Both the position numbers and the translations under genes were made by a program. Source: UBA1756 sp045627805 (GTDB lineage: Bacteria; Bacteroidota; Bacteroidia; Bacteroidales; WCHB1-69). From it: DNA of 35,252 nt. The stretch lies in assembly GCA_045627805.1 (NCBI GenBank), contig JAZQOJ010000183.1:1-35252 (forward strand), read 5' to 3'. The notes beneath the pieces are model-generated. The model was given only the letters and a program-made list of their open reading frames with translations, was not told the DNA's origin and made no database searches. Below are positions 1 to 8,825 of the stretch, piece after piece; the stretch's first letter is position 1, and the number at the start of each line of letters is the position of its first letter.

Positions 1-117
1 TTGAGGAGTAACCGCCTCGTAAATTTCGCAAATAACATCAGGAATTGCCGTATCTCCTGTCGCCCTCTTTGCGTCTGTCGCATTAGAAATGAATCTAATA
101 CCGCCTCCCTTGGCGGA
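1..117. repeat. Terminal direct repeat, left copy (contig overlap)
   Basis: Positions 1-117 match 35136-35252 base for base. The repeat lies inside the tail-fibre gene, and removing one copy joins the gene's two halves in frame. This is what an assembler leaves on a circular or circularly permuted molecule. A true 117-bp terminal redundancy in the middle of a coding gene is less likely. Confidence 0.95.
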
Positions 118-1356
118 TGTAGTAGACCAAGTGAGCGAACCCAAATCTATTATTTTGTGTGTTATAGTCAGCTCGCCCGTTGTGACATTCAGCACACCCT
201 TGCCGACTGTCTGACCGAGGGCAATCGTGTGAGCCGAGCCTTTGAACGGTTCGAAAGCCGTAGCCGTTGAGCCGAGTTCTAATTGAACATCTTTGATTGT
301 CATTGACCCTGTTGTGCCTGTTGTGGTGACATAAAAACCAACTGCAAGCGTTGCGGTTTCTGCCGTAAATGTAACCGTTATTGTTTGTTCTGTATCAGTA
401 ACGGCAATTCTTGCACGGTACTGACTTTCAAACGACCAGCTCGTATCTTTACAAATTAAAATACTATTATAATTAGCCGTACCGCTCGCTTTGAGTGTCA
501 GGGTGTATGTTTTTCCAATTTTTACAGGTGTTTCAAACATAGCACGGGCATAAGTAGAATTAGCCGCAACAACTGTGGTGTTACTTGAATATGAAATAGT
601 GCAATATTGTGAATTAGCAAGGCTATTACTATCCAAAACAATACTATTCTTCCCCGTATTCCGAACGATAACAGTATCAAAGCCGTTTAACGGTCTAGGG
701 TTGTCGGGTGACGGAGTTCCAGAACCGCTCTGTGTAGCCTCGATTTGTGCCTCTACCTCGATGAACGGCACGCCGTTGAGCGCATCGTCAAAGCTGACAA
801 TGTCGCCCGACTTCTCGCCCGTGGGTGTTGTTGCCTCCTTGATTGCCGTTTTGATGCCCTCGGATGTGACCGCAAACCCTATGCCGTGACCTGCGGTGGG
901 TGCGGGATCAAAAACCACGGAGTCGGAATCATACTGATCTGCTACCTCTTCAGAAACCATAGCTGCAACCTGTGTGTGCAGGTTGTGTATTTCGGACTGT
1001 GACTCTATGCCGCCAGCCAACGGATCACGCTCGACCTTCATCCTGAAATTCAAAGAACCGATAACGGTATCGTCTTTGGTGATCTTAAGCTCGCAGATAT
1101 TCTCGCCAGCAACAGCGGCCATCTGCTCTGTTGTTACGAAGTCGACAAACGAATCACCGACAGCACCCGTGGCCGCAACCGTTACGATCGTCTCGTCAGG
1201 TTTGCGCACATTAAGCACGAACGTCTCGTCAGAGATTACATACCCCTGCAAGCCGTCCATAAGGATCAATCGCACAACGCGCCCTGCGTCATACTGAGAT
1301 ACGTGGCAAACAGGCGGTACGCCCTGCGGCACGATATTAAGTCTTATCTGTTCCAT
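1..1356 (-). CDS. Tail fibre / upper baseplate (BppU-like) protein, N-terminal 452 codons
   Basis: This is the N-terminal part of the putative receptor-binding protein; the gene runs off base 1 and continues at 35135 down to 34371, for 706 residues in all. The start is the ATG at 1354-1356, after GGAG and four bases from the stop of the tail endopeptidase gene. Residues about 1-110 resemble the BppU N-terminal domain that attaches fibres to siphovirus baseplates. Residues about 220-400 are Thr/Asn-rich beta-strand sequence like a carbohydrate-binding module. The BppU assignment is by pattern, without a profile search. The last gene of a tail module is the usual place for a host-recognition protein. 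Confidence 0.8.
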   Translation of the reverse strand, partial: MEQIRLNIVPQGVPPVCHVSQYDAGRVVRLILMDGLQGYVISDETFVLNVRKPDETIVTVAATGAVGDSFVDFVTTEQMAAVAGENICELKITKDDTVIGSLNFRMKVERDPLAGGIESQSEIHNLHTQVAAMVSEEVADQYDSDSVVFDPAPTAGHGIGFAVTSEGIKTAIKEATTPTGEKSGDIVSFDDALNGVPFIEVEAQIEATQSGSGTPSPDNPRPLNGFDTVIVRNTGKNSIVLDSNSLANSQYCTISYSSNTTVVAANSTYARAMFETPVKIGKTYTLTLKASGTANYNSILICKDTSWSFESQYRARIAVTDTEQTITVTFTAETATLAVGFYVTTTGTTGSMTIKDVQLELGSTATAFEPFKGSAHTIALGQTVGKGVLNVTTGELTITHKIIDLGSLTWSTTSAKGGGIRFISNATDAKRATGDTAIPDVICEIYEAVTPQ

Positions 1357-1359
1357 TTA

Positions 1360-3648
1360 TCACTCCTCCTTCTTGTTTTTCTTTTCAAGTTTGAGCAAGC
1401 GCTCTTCGTGATCTTTAAGAACCGACTGAAGATACGGGATCATACCGATATAGTCGATCGAAGCGGGAACATTATCGTCTCCAGAGTTAACTAGGTTTGG
1501 TAAGACCTCTGCAACATCCTCGGCTATAAAGCCACGGCGATCGGTTCCCAGCGCCTCCTTCTTATAGTCAAAAGACACAGCCTCCAGTTTAAGGATCGCT
1601 GGTGCGTCTTTCATTTTCTTAATATTCTTTTTAACTTTCTTGGATGATGTCTGCGTAAGCGACACGCAGGTTATATTTCCTGTATTGCCTGCCATCCACG
1701 CTGTATCTGCACCGCCGCTGTCCTTTACGTAGACAATTCCTTCACCAACGGAACCAACACCTATCTCGGCAACGGAAGTACCAAAATTGTTATAAAAATA
1801 GGCATAAGAACCATAATTCGTAGGTATAAGTCTGATCAACACTTGGCCGTTATTGTCGTACAGAGCCAAAGAACCACCATAATCTCGCTTTGAAATATCA
1901 GCTATTGTCTTACCGTCCGCCTGGAATAAAGACAGCCTGCCGCCAGCCGAGGTAGCGTACAAATTTGCTAAACGGTTACCACTTGTGTCACCAAGCGAAA
2001 GTGAACCACCGACGCCTGGAGTTACACCCAGAAAAACGCTCTGAGAATCGGCATTTAAATCATAAAGATACAACGCACCACCTGTGCCAGATGACTCCTG
2101 CAATACAGCTGCATATTTCGTAGGATCTGACTTCTTGTATAGATACAAGGTCGCTCCACCCAGCGTCGAATAGTTCAGAGCAGCTCGCATAACGTCATTA
2201 TTATCAACCAGAGTAAACGCGTTCTTTGCTTTCAAGTTATTCAGGCTTGCCTGCCCGTTCGTCATATCGATCGTGGAATTACCCTGGGCGTCGGAGATTA
2301 CGCCAGCCTTAATCAGGTCGGCGTTGAGCGTGCCTGTCGTAATTGCGTCAGCAACTATACCCTCCGCGGTGATTGCGGTCTTGAACGGTCCCGCGTAACC
2401 CGTTGTACTCAGGCCGATACCGCCGAGATTTTCACGGATCACCTTTATGGCCGTATTAATATCAGGGGTATCCATTATCAGGTTTTCATCAGGATAGCCG
2501 TCTCCGTTGCTATCGTGGCCGTTGATTACATAACCGCCAGAATTGCCTGAAATGAGGTCTGTAGCGCGTTGGATCGCGTGCTCCATAGCTGTGGTGCTCG
2601 GCTTTTCTGCAAGCGCCCTGGCACCCACAGCAAGCGAATCTACGACATTGCTACGAGCCTCGCCAAACTCGATCTCGGTATACTTCTCCAGCAAGCAATC
2701 CCACTTAGTACGAATGCACTTAACCTGAGCGCGCTCGATACCCAGAGCCTCATAATAGACCGTAACCGTATCGCATAGATCCACACGGTCAGCAAGCTCG
2801 CCGCTCTGAACAAAATCAAGGGTGATATTGTTATTCGGCGTAGTTACATTGTTGTCGTTGATATAGCGCTGAGCGCGAGCATTAAGGACAGCAACCGTCG
2901 GCTGTTCCTGATACTCGCTACTTACGTCAACCGTCAATACTCTGTCTACATCCAGCTGCAATCCTGTCGAAACCTGCACACTCGTTACTACTGTACCGCT
3001 CTGGTTATCCTTCCAGTAGCAAAGTACGTGTGTATAGAGGTTCGAGCTGGAACACTCCTGCGACAATTCCAGTAAATTCTTCTTATAACGGATCTGGACA
3101 TTGCGGTTCTGGCCAGCGTGGAGTAAGAACTTCACGTTAAAATTGTCATAGACGATCTCAGCCGTACCAAAGACATCAAGAAAAGAGCCTGTCCTGCCCG
3201 CAAAATAGGACCTGACTGACGCAGGCTCCGTAACCTTAAAAGAGGCTGAAACAGCCTTGTCCGTATAGAACGTATAACCAGGCGCCGCCGCCTGGAATAA
3301 CTGACAGGCGGCAACAGCGCTGCCTGCCGTACCTGATGCCAAAACAACGCCCGACAGATCATACGAGATGTGTCTAGCGTAAACGGTAAACTTGCCGTTC
3401 AAAGCGGCAGAAATGCGCTCTATACGGAAAAGCTGTGGATCATCGGTAAAGTTAGGCTTTACCTTAAGCACGCGCCGCTGAGCCAGCTCCTGAGCGTGCA
3501 AACCGTCAATGGGGTATTCCATCGTGAGCTCGTATATGTCGTTGCGTTTTTGCTCGACAAAACAGCTCAAACAGTCGGACAAAACACCCAAACCATTGTG
3601 TTCAGGTACCTGCCCAGCGGTTATACTTTCATAAAGAATCGGTCTCAT
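1360..3648 (-). CDS. Tail endopeptidase-like protein with C-terminal S74 chaperone domain
   Basis: A 762-residue baseplate/tail-tip protein. Residues 1 to about 350 look like the prophage endopeptidase tail family (gp44/Tal-like), which builds the baseplate hub. The middle (about 400-660) is Gly/Ser/Asn-rich with repeated LYLYD and LSLF strands, typical of a trimeric beta-helical fibre. From about residue 666 the sequence TSSKKVKKNIKKM followed by GFIAEDV and YIGMIPYLQSVL matches the peptidase S74 intramolecular chaperone, which trims itself off after folding; the catalytic Ser would be 668 or 669. The gene has a GGGGGGAG ribosome site and lies between the distal tail gene and the fibre gene. 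Autocleavage is inferred from the family. Confidence 0.85.
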   Translation of the reverse strand: MRPILYESITAGQVPEHNGLGVLSDCLSCFVEQKRNDIYELTMEYPIDGLHAQELAQRRVLKVKPNFTDDPQLFRIERISAALNGKFTVYARHISYDLSGVVLASGTAGSAVAACQLFQAAAPGYTFYTDKAVSASFKVTEPASVRSYFAGRTGSFLDVFGTAEIVYDNFNVKFLLHAGQNRNVQIRYKKNLLELSQECSSSNLYTHVLCYWKDNQSGTVVTSVQVSTGLQLDVDRVLTVDVSSEYQEQPTVAVLNARAQRYINDNNVTTPNNNITLDFVQSGELADRVDLCDTVTVYYEALGIERAQVKCIRTKWDCLLEKYTEIEFGEARSNVVDSLAVGARALAEKPSTTAMEHAIQRATDLISGNSGGYVINGHDSNGDGYPDENLIMDTPDINTAIKVIRENLGGIGLSTTGYAGPFKTAITAEGIVADAITTGTLNADLIKAGVISDAQGNSTIDMTNGQASLNNLKAKNAFTLVDNNDVMRAALNYSTLGGATLYLYKKSDPTKYAAVLQESSGTGGALYLYDLNADSQSVFLGVTPGVGGSLSLGDTSGNRLANLYATSAGGRLSLFQADGKTIADISKRDYGGSLALYDNNGQVLIRLIPTNYGSYAYFYNNFGTSVAEIGVGSVGEGIVYVKDSGGADTAWMAGNTGNITCVSLTQTSSKKVKKNIKKMKDAPAILKLEAVSFDYKKEALGTDRRGFIAEDVAEVLPNLVNSGDDNVPASIDYIGMIPYLQSVLKDHEERLLKLEKKNKKEE

Positions 3649-3660
3649 TGAACTCCCCCC

Positions 3661-4368
3661 TTATAAGGTCCAGAAACGCGGCGTGATCGTTACCGACTGA
3701 ATGCCACCAGTAAATGACACCAGGTTGTCGCCAGGCGCCAGGAACGGAAAATCTCCAGACATTAAATTGTTGCGGTTCTCAGCACGCAAACGGTAAACAT
3801 CCTCCGTGTCGCAGTCGATATTCAGGTAATCGGCAATGCCCGTGAAAGTCATAGTTACACCGTTAACCATTACGGCGCCGTTACCACTTCCCGTGATATG
3901 AATCAGAGGCTTAGATTTGAACCCTGTCGGATTAAAGACCTTACCACCAGAGGCAACCGCCTGCGGAATATTGCCTTCAATTAAGAACCGCTCCGCCTGA
4001 CAGCGGAACGTGATCTTAAACTTGCCTGCACGGGTGTAACGGTTATCTACGTCAAACGGTCCCTGGAAGTAAGCCATACGATAAACACCAGGCTCGTAGT
4101 CGTCCTCCAGCACCTGCCAGCCATCCTTATAAAGAATCTGAGCAATGGCCGTGAGCTGAGCCTGGATAGAATCCATAGAACCGTCGCCAACAAACAACTC
4201 GTAGTCCTGGTCGTAAGGGTCCCAAGCATCCTGCATCTCAACGTACTCCCTGTTTGATCCTGGAATCGCTGTGCTCTTTATCTTTCGTGCAGGTCTGTGT
4301 ATCTTCGGTGTACTTGCTATGATCGCAGGAATTACATCGCCGCCAAAAGTGATATATCTATCAAGCAT
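3661..4368 (-). CDS. Distal tail protein (Dit-like, phage tail family)
   Basis: 235 residues from the ATG at 4366-4368, chosen because GGAGG sits 7 nt upstream; an upstream in-frame start adds six residues without a ribosome site. The sequence MLDRYITFGG, then Arg-rich strands and a C-terminal jelly-roll-like half (residues about 150-235, ending in ITPRFWTL) fits the Dit/siphovirus tail component family that forms the hexameric adaptor between tail tube and baseplate. Its position between the tape measure and the tail endopeptidase is the canonical Dit location. It overlaps the tape-measure stop by 8 bases, so translation is probably coupled. Confidence 0.8.
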   Translation of the reverse strand: MLDRYITFGGDVIPAIIASTPKIHRPARKIKSTAIPGSNREYVEMQDAWDPYDQDYELFVGDGSMDSIQAQLTAIAQILYKDGWQVLEDDYEPGVYRMAYFQGPFDVDNRYTRAGKFKITFRCQAERFLIEGNIPQAVASGGKVFNPTGFKSKPLIHITGSGNGAVMVNGVTMTFTGIADYLNIDCDTEDVYRLRAENRNNLMSGDFPFLAPGDNLVSFTGGIQSVTITPRFWTL

Positions 4369-6670
4369 AAACAGCCTCCGTATCATTCAACAGGTTTTGC
4401 AATTCGCGTGATACCTCCTTAGCAAGCGCTCTGACATCCTGTCCTTCACTTGCATAGACATTAATCGTCGGAGAAAAGGTACGCGCACCAGCACCCGCTC
4501 CAGCGCGAGATGACGCAGGCACGTCAACGTCAATATCATCAAAGCCAGGCATCTGGAAAACATCACCCAGAGCCTCCTGGATCATATCCTCGTTGTCGTA
4601 AAGGCCCTTAGTAAAGAGGTCGATCATATCGGGTGCGTAGGTGTGGAAATTCGACAACGGACCATCCTCAGGCTCGGAGAAACCGATAACCGATCTGATC
4701 TTGTCAGCAACACCGTTGATAGCGCTACCCAAAGCCGAAATCTTGGATTTGATACCAGCTATGAAGTTATCAAGTAAATCCTTACCCCAGGTACGCGCGG
4801 AATTTGCGATATTTGTAATCGTAGACTTGATCGAATTGAATGCGCTCGATACGGTTGACTTCACGGTATTAAGCGGTCCGCTTACAAGTTCCTTTAAGGC
4901 GTTAAAAGCATTGCTCACTACGGACTTGATCGAATTGAGGATCGGAGAAATGAAGTTATATATCGAATTCCAGATATTAGAAAAAGTCGACTTAATAGTA
5001 TCCAGCGCGCGACCGACCAAAACACGGATCGCCTCAAAAATTGTGCTAAATAGATTTTTTAAGGCGTCGAGTATTGGCCTTACAAACTCGATCAGCGGTG
5101 CAAAGAAATCCTGAATTTTCTGCCAGATCTCTGCCAGCTTTGTAGTCAGCAATTCCCAAATGGCACTGAAGAACTCGCCCCAGGTACCAACCGCGGTAGC
5201 AACCCAGCCAACAAAAGTAGCGGTTATATTTACCAGGATCTCGATTATCGCACCCAGGATGATAGGCAAACTCTCCCAAATTGCCTGCACCAGAGCCAGG
5301 ATGATCTGCCATACCGCACCCAGTAAAGCGTTTATGTTTTCAGGCGTTACCAGAGCCGTGGCAATATTGGCAATGACCTCGAAAATGGCTGGCAATAATA
5401 CAGGTAAGATCGTGGCCAGACTGTTAGCAATCTGGATGACTAGCTGCACGACACCGTCCACCAATGTACTTACATTCTCTGCGTCCTGCAACCAGGCCGT
5501 AATGAAAGTAAGCATTTGAAAAATACCATCAATAACAACAGGCGCCAGAGTTATAAGCGTCTGAACCATTGAGTTTAAAACCGTAGCAACGGTCGCGGAA
5601 ATCGAGTCCTTATTATTCTCAACAAAAGTTTTAATGTTATCGAAAACGCCAGTGATCATTGATCCTACATTGCTGAAGATCGTACCCAGATCACCAGAAA
5701 TATCGTCGCCATTGAGCAAACCCTGAATAGCACCCATAATGGCGTCAATTTCAGGCTTATGAGCCTGAACAAAAGACGATATCGTACTACCCACCTGGTT
5801 AATAAGGCCCTTAACACTAAGCAAGATCTGAACAATACGACCACCGCCGTCGGTCGCGTCACCGTTTAAGACATTGATGACATTTGCGACGTTACGAGAA
5901 ATGGCCGTGCCTATATTGCCGTAAGCCGTCTGGATCGTCTGCGCTCCGATTTGAGCCTGATCCGCAAAGCTGGAAACTTCACCTAACCCGTTCTCGTTCA
6001 GATCAACCAGCGCCGCCGTAACCTGTTCGGTTGTAATCGCGCCAGATTGCCACGCCGCAAACAAATCCTGCGACTTTGCATCCGCACCCAAAAGCGACTG
6101 CGCAAGCGCATTAACCTGTGCAGGCATTGACGAATAAATCGATTGCCAATGCTGGGCGTCAGGCTTTCCAGATGCAATGATCGCATACCAGTTACCCATT
6201 GCCTGGTTAGCAACCTCCTGCCCCTTACCAGCGGCCAGCGTTGCGTTATTCAAAGCGATTGTAAGGTCGGTAGCACCAGAGATATCGTCGGTCAAAGCCG
6301 TGAACTGTTGCTGCCAACCAATAATGCCATCGAGCGTCGTGGGTAGACCGTCGATGGCGTCTGAAAGGCGTGACTGAGCGTCTGCGGCTTCGTCTGTGGA
6401 GAAACCCAGCGCGCTCATAGTCTTGCCGTAAGAATTCATTGTGTCTAGCCTTGCGACAGCAGGCATAACGTGGTCGCTGATTACGCCAGCGATCCGCTGA
6501 AAGCCGCCTACGATCGTATCAAAGGCCTTTGTAATAGCACCCGATGCAAGGTTAGCCAGCAGGTGCTCTTTGAAACCGCTGGACTGGCTCTTCGCAGAAT
6601 CTAACCCCTGCTGAAAAGCCTGGTCGTTCAGTTTCAAAACGGCCTCAAGCGTGAAAACTTCCTTACTCAT
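4361..6670 (-). CDS. Tape measure protein
   Basis: 769 residues, the longest single open frame on one side of the circle junction. It has a Gln/Ala-rich helical N-terminus, a central block of long hydrophobic helices (about residues 360-500, rich in IIL, LPVLL and VIANIATALV), then repeated amphipathic segments such as NAFNALKELVSG and SAFNSIKSTI. These are the standard features of a siphovirus tape measure, which sets tail length and is ejected into the host membrane. At about 1.5 angstrom per residue it predicts a tail near 115 nm. The ATG overlaps the stop of the frameshifted chaperone (ATGA), and GGAG lies 7 nt upstream. Confidence 0.93.
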   Translation of the reverse strand: MSKEVFTLEAVLKLNDQAFQQGLDSAKSQSSGFKEHLLANLASGAITKAFDTIVGGFQRIAGVISDHVMPAVARLDTMNSYGKTMSALGFSTDEAADAQSRLSDAIDGLPTTLDGIIGWQQQFTALTDDISGATDLTIALNNATLAAGKGQEVANQAMGNWYAIIASGKPDAQHWQSIYSSMPAQVNALAQSLLGADAKSQDLFAAWQSGAITTEQVTAALVDLNENGLGEVSSFADQAQIGAQTIQTAYGNIGTAISRNVANVINVLNGDATDGGGRIVQILLSVKGLINQVGSTISSFVQAHKPEIDAIMGAIQGLLNGDDISGDLGTIFSNVGSMITGVFDNIKTFVENNKDSISATVATVLNSMVQTLITLAPVVIDGIFQMLTFITAWLQDAENVSTLVDGVVQLVIQIANSLATILPVLLPAIFEVIANIATALVTPENINALLGAVWQIILALVQAIWESLPIILGAIIEILVNITATFVGWVATAVGTWGEFFSAIWELLTTKLAEIWQKIQDFFAPLIEFVRPILDALKNLFSTIFEAIRVLVGRALDTIKSTFSNIWNSIYNFISPILNSIKSVVSNAFNALKELVSGPLNTVKSTVSSAFNSIKSTITNIANSARTWGKDLLDNFIAGIKSKISALGSAINGVADKIRSVIGFSEPEDGPLSNFHTYAPDMIDLFTKGLYDNEDMIQEALGDVFQMPGFDDIDVDVPASSRAGAGAGARTFSPTINVYASEGQDVRALAKEVSRELQNLLNDTEAVYA

Positions 6671-6987
6671 CCTTGCTCTCCGTACTTCTTAAGTTTTGCT
6701 TTGAGATCCTGTATGATCTCTTCACCTGTTCGTGCAGGTTCCGTGTTCGCTGTCGGGATCATATCTCTGTAAGACTTCTCTATGGCGCTGCCGCCATTAG
6801 ATCTGGCCGTATTGCCAGTACAAACCTTCAGACATTCCGTTACATAGTTGCGATAAACCCAGTCCTCTGCGGCCTGGGTTGAACACGCCTGCCAGTAAGC
6901 CAGGAAATGCTTTATGTCGCGCTTTCCTGTATATCCGCCATAGCAGGACCAGAATGTAGGTCTGATACGCTCTGGTCCTGCGACGGA
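6667..6987 (-). CDS. Tail assembly chaperone, -1 frameshift extension (T part of G-T)
   Basis: This open frame has no credible start of its own. It enters from the chaperone gene upstream by a -1 shift at the T-run and ends in TGA overlapping the tape-measure ATG. It adds about 106 residues, giving a fusion of about 203. The translated extension (PERIRPTFWSCYGGYTGKR, then HFLAYWQ and EDWVYRNYV) reads as real protein. Downstream of the T-run the only long alternative frame gives a shorter, Arg-rich product. By analogy with lambda gpG/gpGT the minor product recruits tape measure to tail-tube subunits. The exact slip codon is inferred. Confidence 0.75.
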   Translation of the reverse strand, partial: SVAGPERIRPTFWSCYGGYTGKRDIKHFLAYWQACSTQAAEDWVYRNYVTECLKVCTGNTARSNGGSAIEKSYRDMIPTANTEPARTGEEIIQDLKAKLKKYGEQG

Positions 6988-7277
6988 AAAAGCTGTAAAA
7001 ACGCCTCGTCGTTAAATAACTCAATGAGGCTCATTGTGAGAGTCAAGATATCAGGCTCATAAGAGGCGGGATCTTCACCGTTGATATAAGCCAGGATCTC
7101 CAAAATCGGCTTTTTATGGTCTTTGATTATCGTCTTAATGAGCGCGCCGCGCGTCATTTTCTTAGAGTCTTTGATGGACTCAGTAATAATCGGATCGCCG
7201 ACAATTTCCATAGTCGGCTCCAGGATATTAGCCAAAAGCTCAATGGCGTCCTCGCCCTTATAGTCTGATAATTTCAT
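6912..7277 (-). CDS. Tail assembly chaperone (G-like)
   Basis: 121 residues, acidic and helical, between the major tail protein and the tape measure, which is the fixed place of the gpG-type chaperone. MKLSDYKGEDAIELLANILE and the central ITESIKDSKKM region resemble Firmicutes phage tail assembly chaperones. The C-terminal 24 residues (after FLQLF) are the normal zero-frame tail; a fraction of ribosomes should shift at FLQLF to make the longer product. The start ATG is preceded by AGAGGG at 8 nt. Function comes from family and position. Confidence 0.82.
   Translation of the reverse strand: MKLSDYKGEDAIELLANILEPTMEIVGDPIITESIKDSKKMTRGALIKTIIKDHKKPILEILAYINGEDPASYEPDILTLTMSLIELFNDEAFLQLFPSQDQSVSDLHSGPAMADIQESAT
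6943..6992 (-). promoter_or_regulatory. -1 ribosomal frameshift signal in tail chaperone gene
   Basis: On the minus strand the zero-frame codons CTT-TTT (6992-6987) are followed by the 5-nt spacer CCGTC. Then comes a perfect 11-bp inverted repeat, GCAGGACCAGA (6981-6971) and TCTGGTCCTGC (6953-6943), with a 17-nt loop. A second T5 run lies 10 bases upstream (7001-6997). The heptamer G-CTT-TTT is not ideal in the P-site, but spacer and stem have textbook geometry and the -1 frame is open through to the tape measure. Confidence 0.7.
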
Positions 7278-7280
7278 AGA

Positions 7281-8096
7281 TTAACCCTCTCCATTTACGG
7301 TAACGATGCAAGTAGCAATAGCCTCGTCGCCGCTCTTTGTTGCCTTAGCGGTAACAACGCAAACACCCTCAGCAACGCCTGTAACAACGCCGTTTGCAAC
7401 AGTAGCAACGGATGTGTCGGTAGATGCCCAAGCGATTGTAGCGCCGCTTGTAGCGGTAGCAACCAGCGTAACGGTCTCATCCGCGCCAACACTTACACGC
7501 GCACGATTAAGCTCAACGAAAAGCTCGTCGGAATCAGGCGCTGTGGAATAGAAATCCATAGGCATTACATCCTGCTCTTCAATAGAAACGTGGCCCATCA
7601 AAGAGCAACCGATCTGGCCCTTGCCGTTCTTGGTTGTCTGAAGTGAGAAACCACCATCAGACAAAGCGTTTCTAAGTCTGATCGCAACAAAACCGCCGTC
7701 AGCTCTATCACCAACCCACCAAAGGTCAGCAAAGTCTGTCTGCTTAAGCTCGCGACGCGGAATAATGTGTGCTGTGTTGTTTGAATCAATATCTGCACAG
7801 CCTAAGCCGAGCCTGATGCTTTCAGGTGATGTACCCAGTGATGTGAATTCGAGCTTTGACTCCCAGGAATCAAGATGCTTAAACTCCTTCATATTATTAG
7901 GCACGTTGTCGACATCCTCTCCCAAATCGGAGAATTTCGGCACGCAAGACGCCTTAATACCGCCTGTGGTAGCGCAAATAATATCGCTATCAGCAGGTGC
8001 CACGGGTGCGTCAGGATTAAAATGATTTAAGAGCATACCAGCGTCCAGCTGCATACCCTCAAAAGCGTCCTGTGAAATCTTTGTGAATCTTCCCAT
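7281..8096 (-). CDS. Major tail (tube) protein with C-terminal BIG2 Ig-like domain
   Basis: 271 residues. Residues 1 to about 190 are the tube domain (MGRFTKISQDAFEGMQLDAG, then a beta-rich core). Residues about 190-271 form a bacterial Ig-like group 2 domain: VSVGADETVTL, IAWASTDTSVATV, NGVVTGVAEG, CVVTAKATKSG. Such surface Ig domains on tail or capsid proteins are thought to give weak carbohydrate adhesion. A GAGAGGAG ribosome site precedes the ATG. The gene lies directly upstream of the tail chaperones. Confidence 0.88.
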   Translation of the reverse strand: MGRFTKISQDAFEGMQLDAGMLLNHFNPDAPVAPADSDIICATTGGIKASCVPKFSDLGEDVDNVPNNMKEFKHLDSWESKLEFTSLGTSPESIRLGLGCADIDSNNTAHIIPRRELKQTDFADLWWVGDRADGGFVAIRLRNALSDGGFSLQTTKNGKGQIGCSLMGHVSIEEQDVMPMDFYSTAPDSDELFVELNRARVSVGADETVTLVATATSGATIAWASTDTSVATVANGVVTGVAEGVCVVTAKATKSGDEAIATCIVTVNGEG

Positions 8097-8110
8097 TTTT
8101 GTCTCCTCTC

Positions 8111-8479
8111 TCAGGTCGGGGTAAGAAACTCGGCCTGAACATTCAAAATAATTCTTCGAATAGCGTCGTCGGCAGGATCATCCATACGCTGTGAAAACGG
8201 CGCTCCTGGAACGATCCACAGATAGCCGTCGTCGAGTTTTATAACCTCGCCACCGTTAGCCAGGCGCGCGGCAATCTCGTCGCGTTTGAGGCTGATATCT
8301 TCCCAGCTCGTCGAGTAATACCAAAGACTGGCCGTGAGCGGTACGACACCGTCAACTCTGTCAGTCGCTACCTCATAAGTTAAATAAGGCATAACAGCGC
8401 CATCAGGTACCGTATTCTCTTCGTAGGCCGTCAAATTAAAAGACGACCAAAAGTAATGCAAACCCTGGTCTTTATTCAT
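8111..8479 (-). CDS. Tail terminator / minor tail-like protein
   Basis: 122 residues. The N-terminus (LHYFWSSFNLTAYEENTVPD) and the middle (YLTYEVATD, then SLWYYSTSWEDISLKRDEIA) resemble the tail-completion/terminator family in Firmicutes siphoviruses, which caps the tail tube at the connector. It is the last small gene before the major tail protein, as expected for a terminator, and its start overlaps the preceding gene by 8 bases. Assignment is mainly by position. Confidence 0.6.
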   Translation of the reverse strand: MNKDQGLHYFWSSFNLTAYEENTVPDGAVMPYLTYEVATDRVDGVVPLTASLWYYSTSWEDISLKRDEIAARLANGGEVIKLDDGYLWIVPGAPFSQRMDDPADDAIRRIILNVQAEFLTPT

Positions 8480-8825
8480 TCGGAATACTCCACTCCTCTG
8501 CCGTAACTTGCATCATATCCAGCGTGGCGACCTTAGGCGTGAACTTATCACCGCCAGCCGAGGTACACCTAAACACCTTGCCGTCGCGATCGCGTCTGAA
8601 AGCCTCGTGATACTTCAGAATTACCGAACGCGAAGTCGTAACCGTATAAAGCGCCTTAGCGCCCTCAGATTGCGCCCTGTTGGTTTCAACCGAGGTATTA
8701 AAGGTAATCGCCGCATCAAACTTTGAGCCGTCCGTGTAGACGCTTTCTGAGCCTCCGTAGCCATCAGGACCATCGGTAGGCACCAGGCGCGTACAACTCT
8801 CCATAGCAATCGATAAAAGGCTCAT
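8472..8825 (-). CDS. Head-tail joining protein (stopper-like)
   Basis: 117 residues from the ATG at 8823-8825, which overlaps the upstream stop (ATGA); an in-frame GTG at 8846 would add seven residues but has no better ribosome site. The beta-rich sequence (ITFNTSVETNRAQSEGAKALYTV, abridged; VILKYHEAFRRDRDGKVFRC) resembles the small barrel fold of head-closure or stopper proteins. It lies second after the capsid extension, between the connector-like gene and the terminator-like gene. The role is inferred from order. Confidence 0.55.
   Translation of the reverse strand: MSLLSIAMESCTRLVPTDGPDGYGGSESVYTDGSKFDAAITFNTSVETNRAQSEGAKALYTVTTSRSVILKYHEAFRRDRDGKVFRCTSAGGDKFTPKVATLDMMQVTAEEWSIPNE

Noticed and set aside
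575..1297. Plus-strand open frames opposite the tail fibre
   Set aside because: The minus strand is one unbroken frame here from 1356 through the circle junction; the plus-strand frames have no ribosome sites.
1360..3648. Diversity-generating retroelement target in the tail protein
   Set aside because: No reverse transcriptase frame and no template repeat were seen anywhere in the window.
4641..5519. Plus-strand open frames opposite the tape measure (157 and 119 residues)
   Set aside because: They are antisense shadows of a strong coding gene, without ribosome sites.
6797..7024. A 75-residue Arg-rich protein on the minus strand overlapping the chaperone
   Set aside because: It is a third frame over the chaperone pair, with no ribosome site and low-quality composition; the -1 frame is the sensible one.
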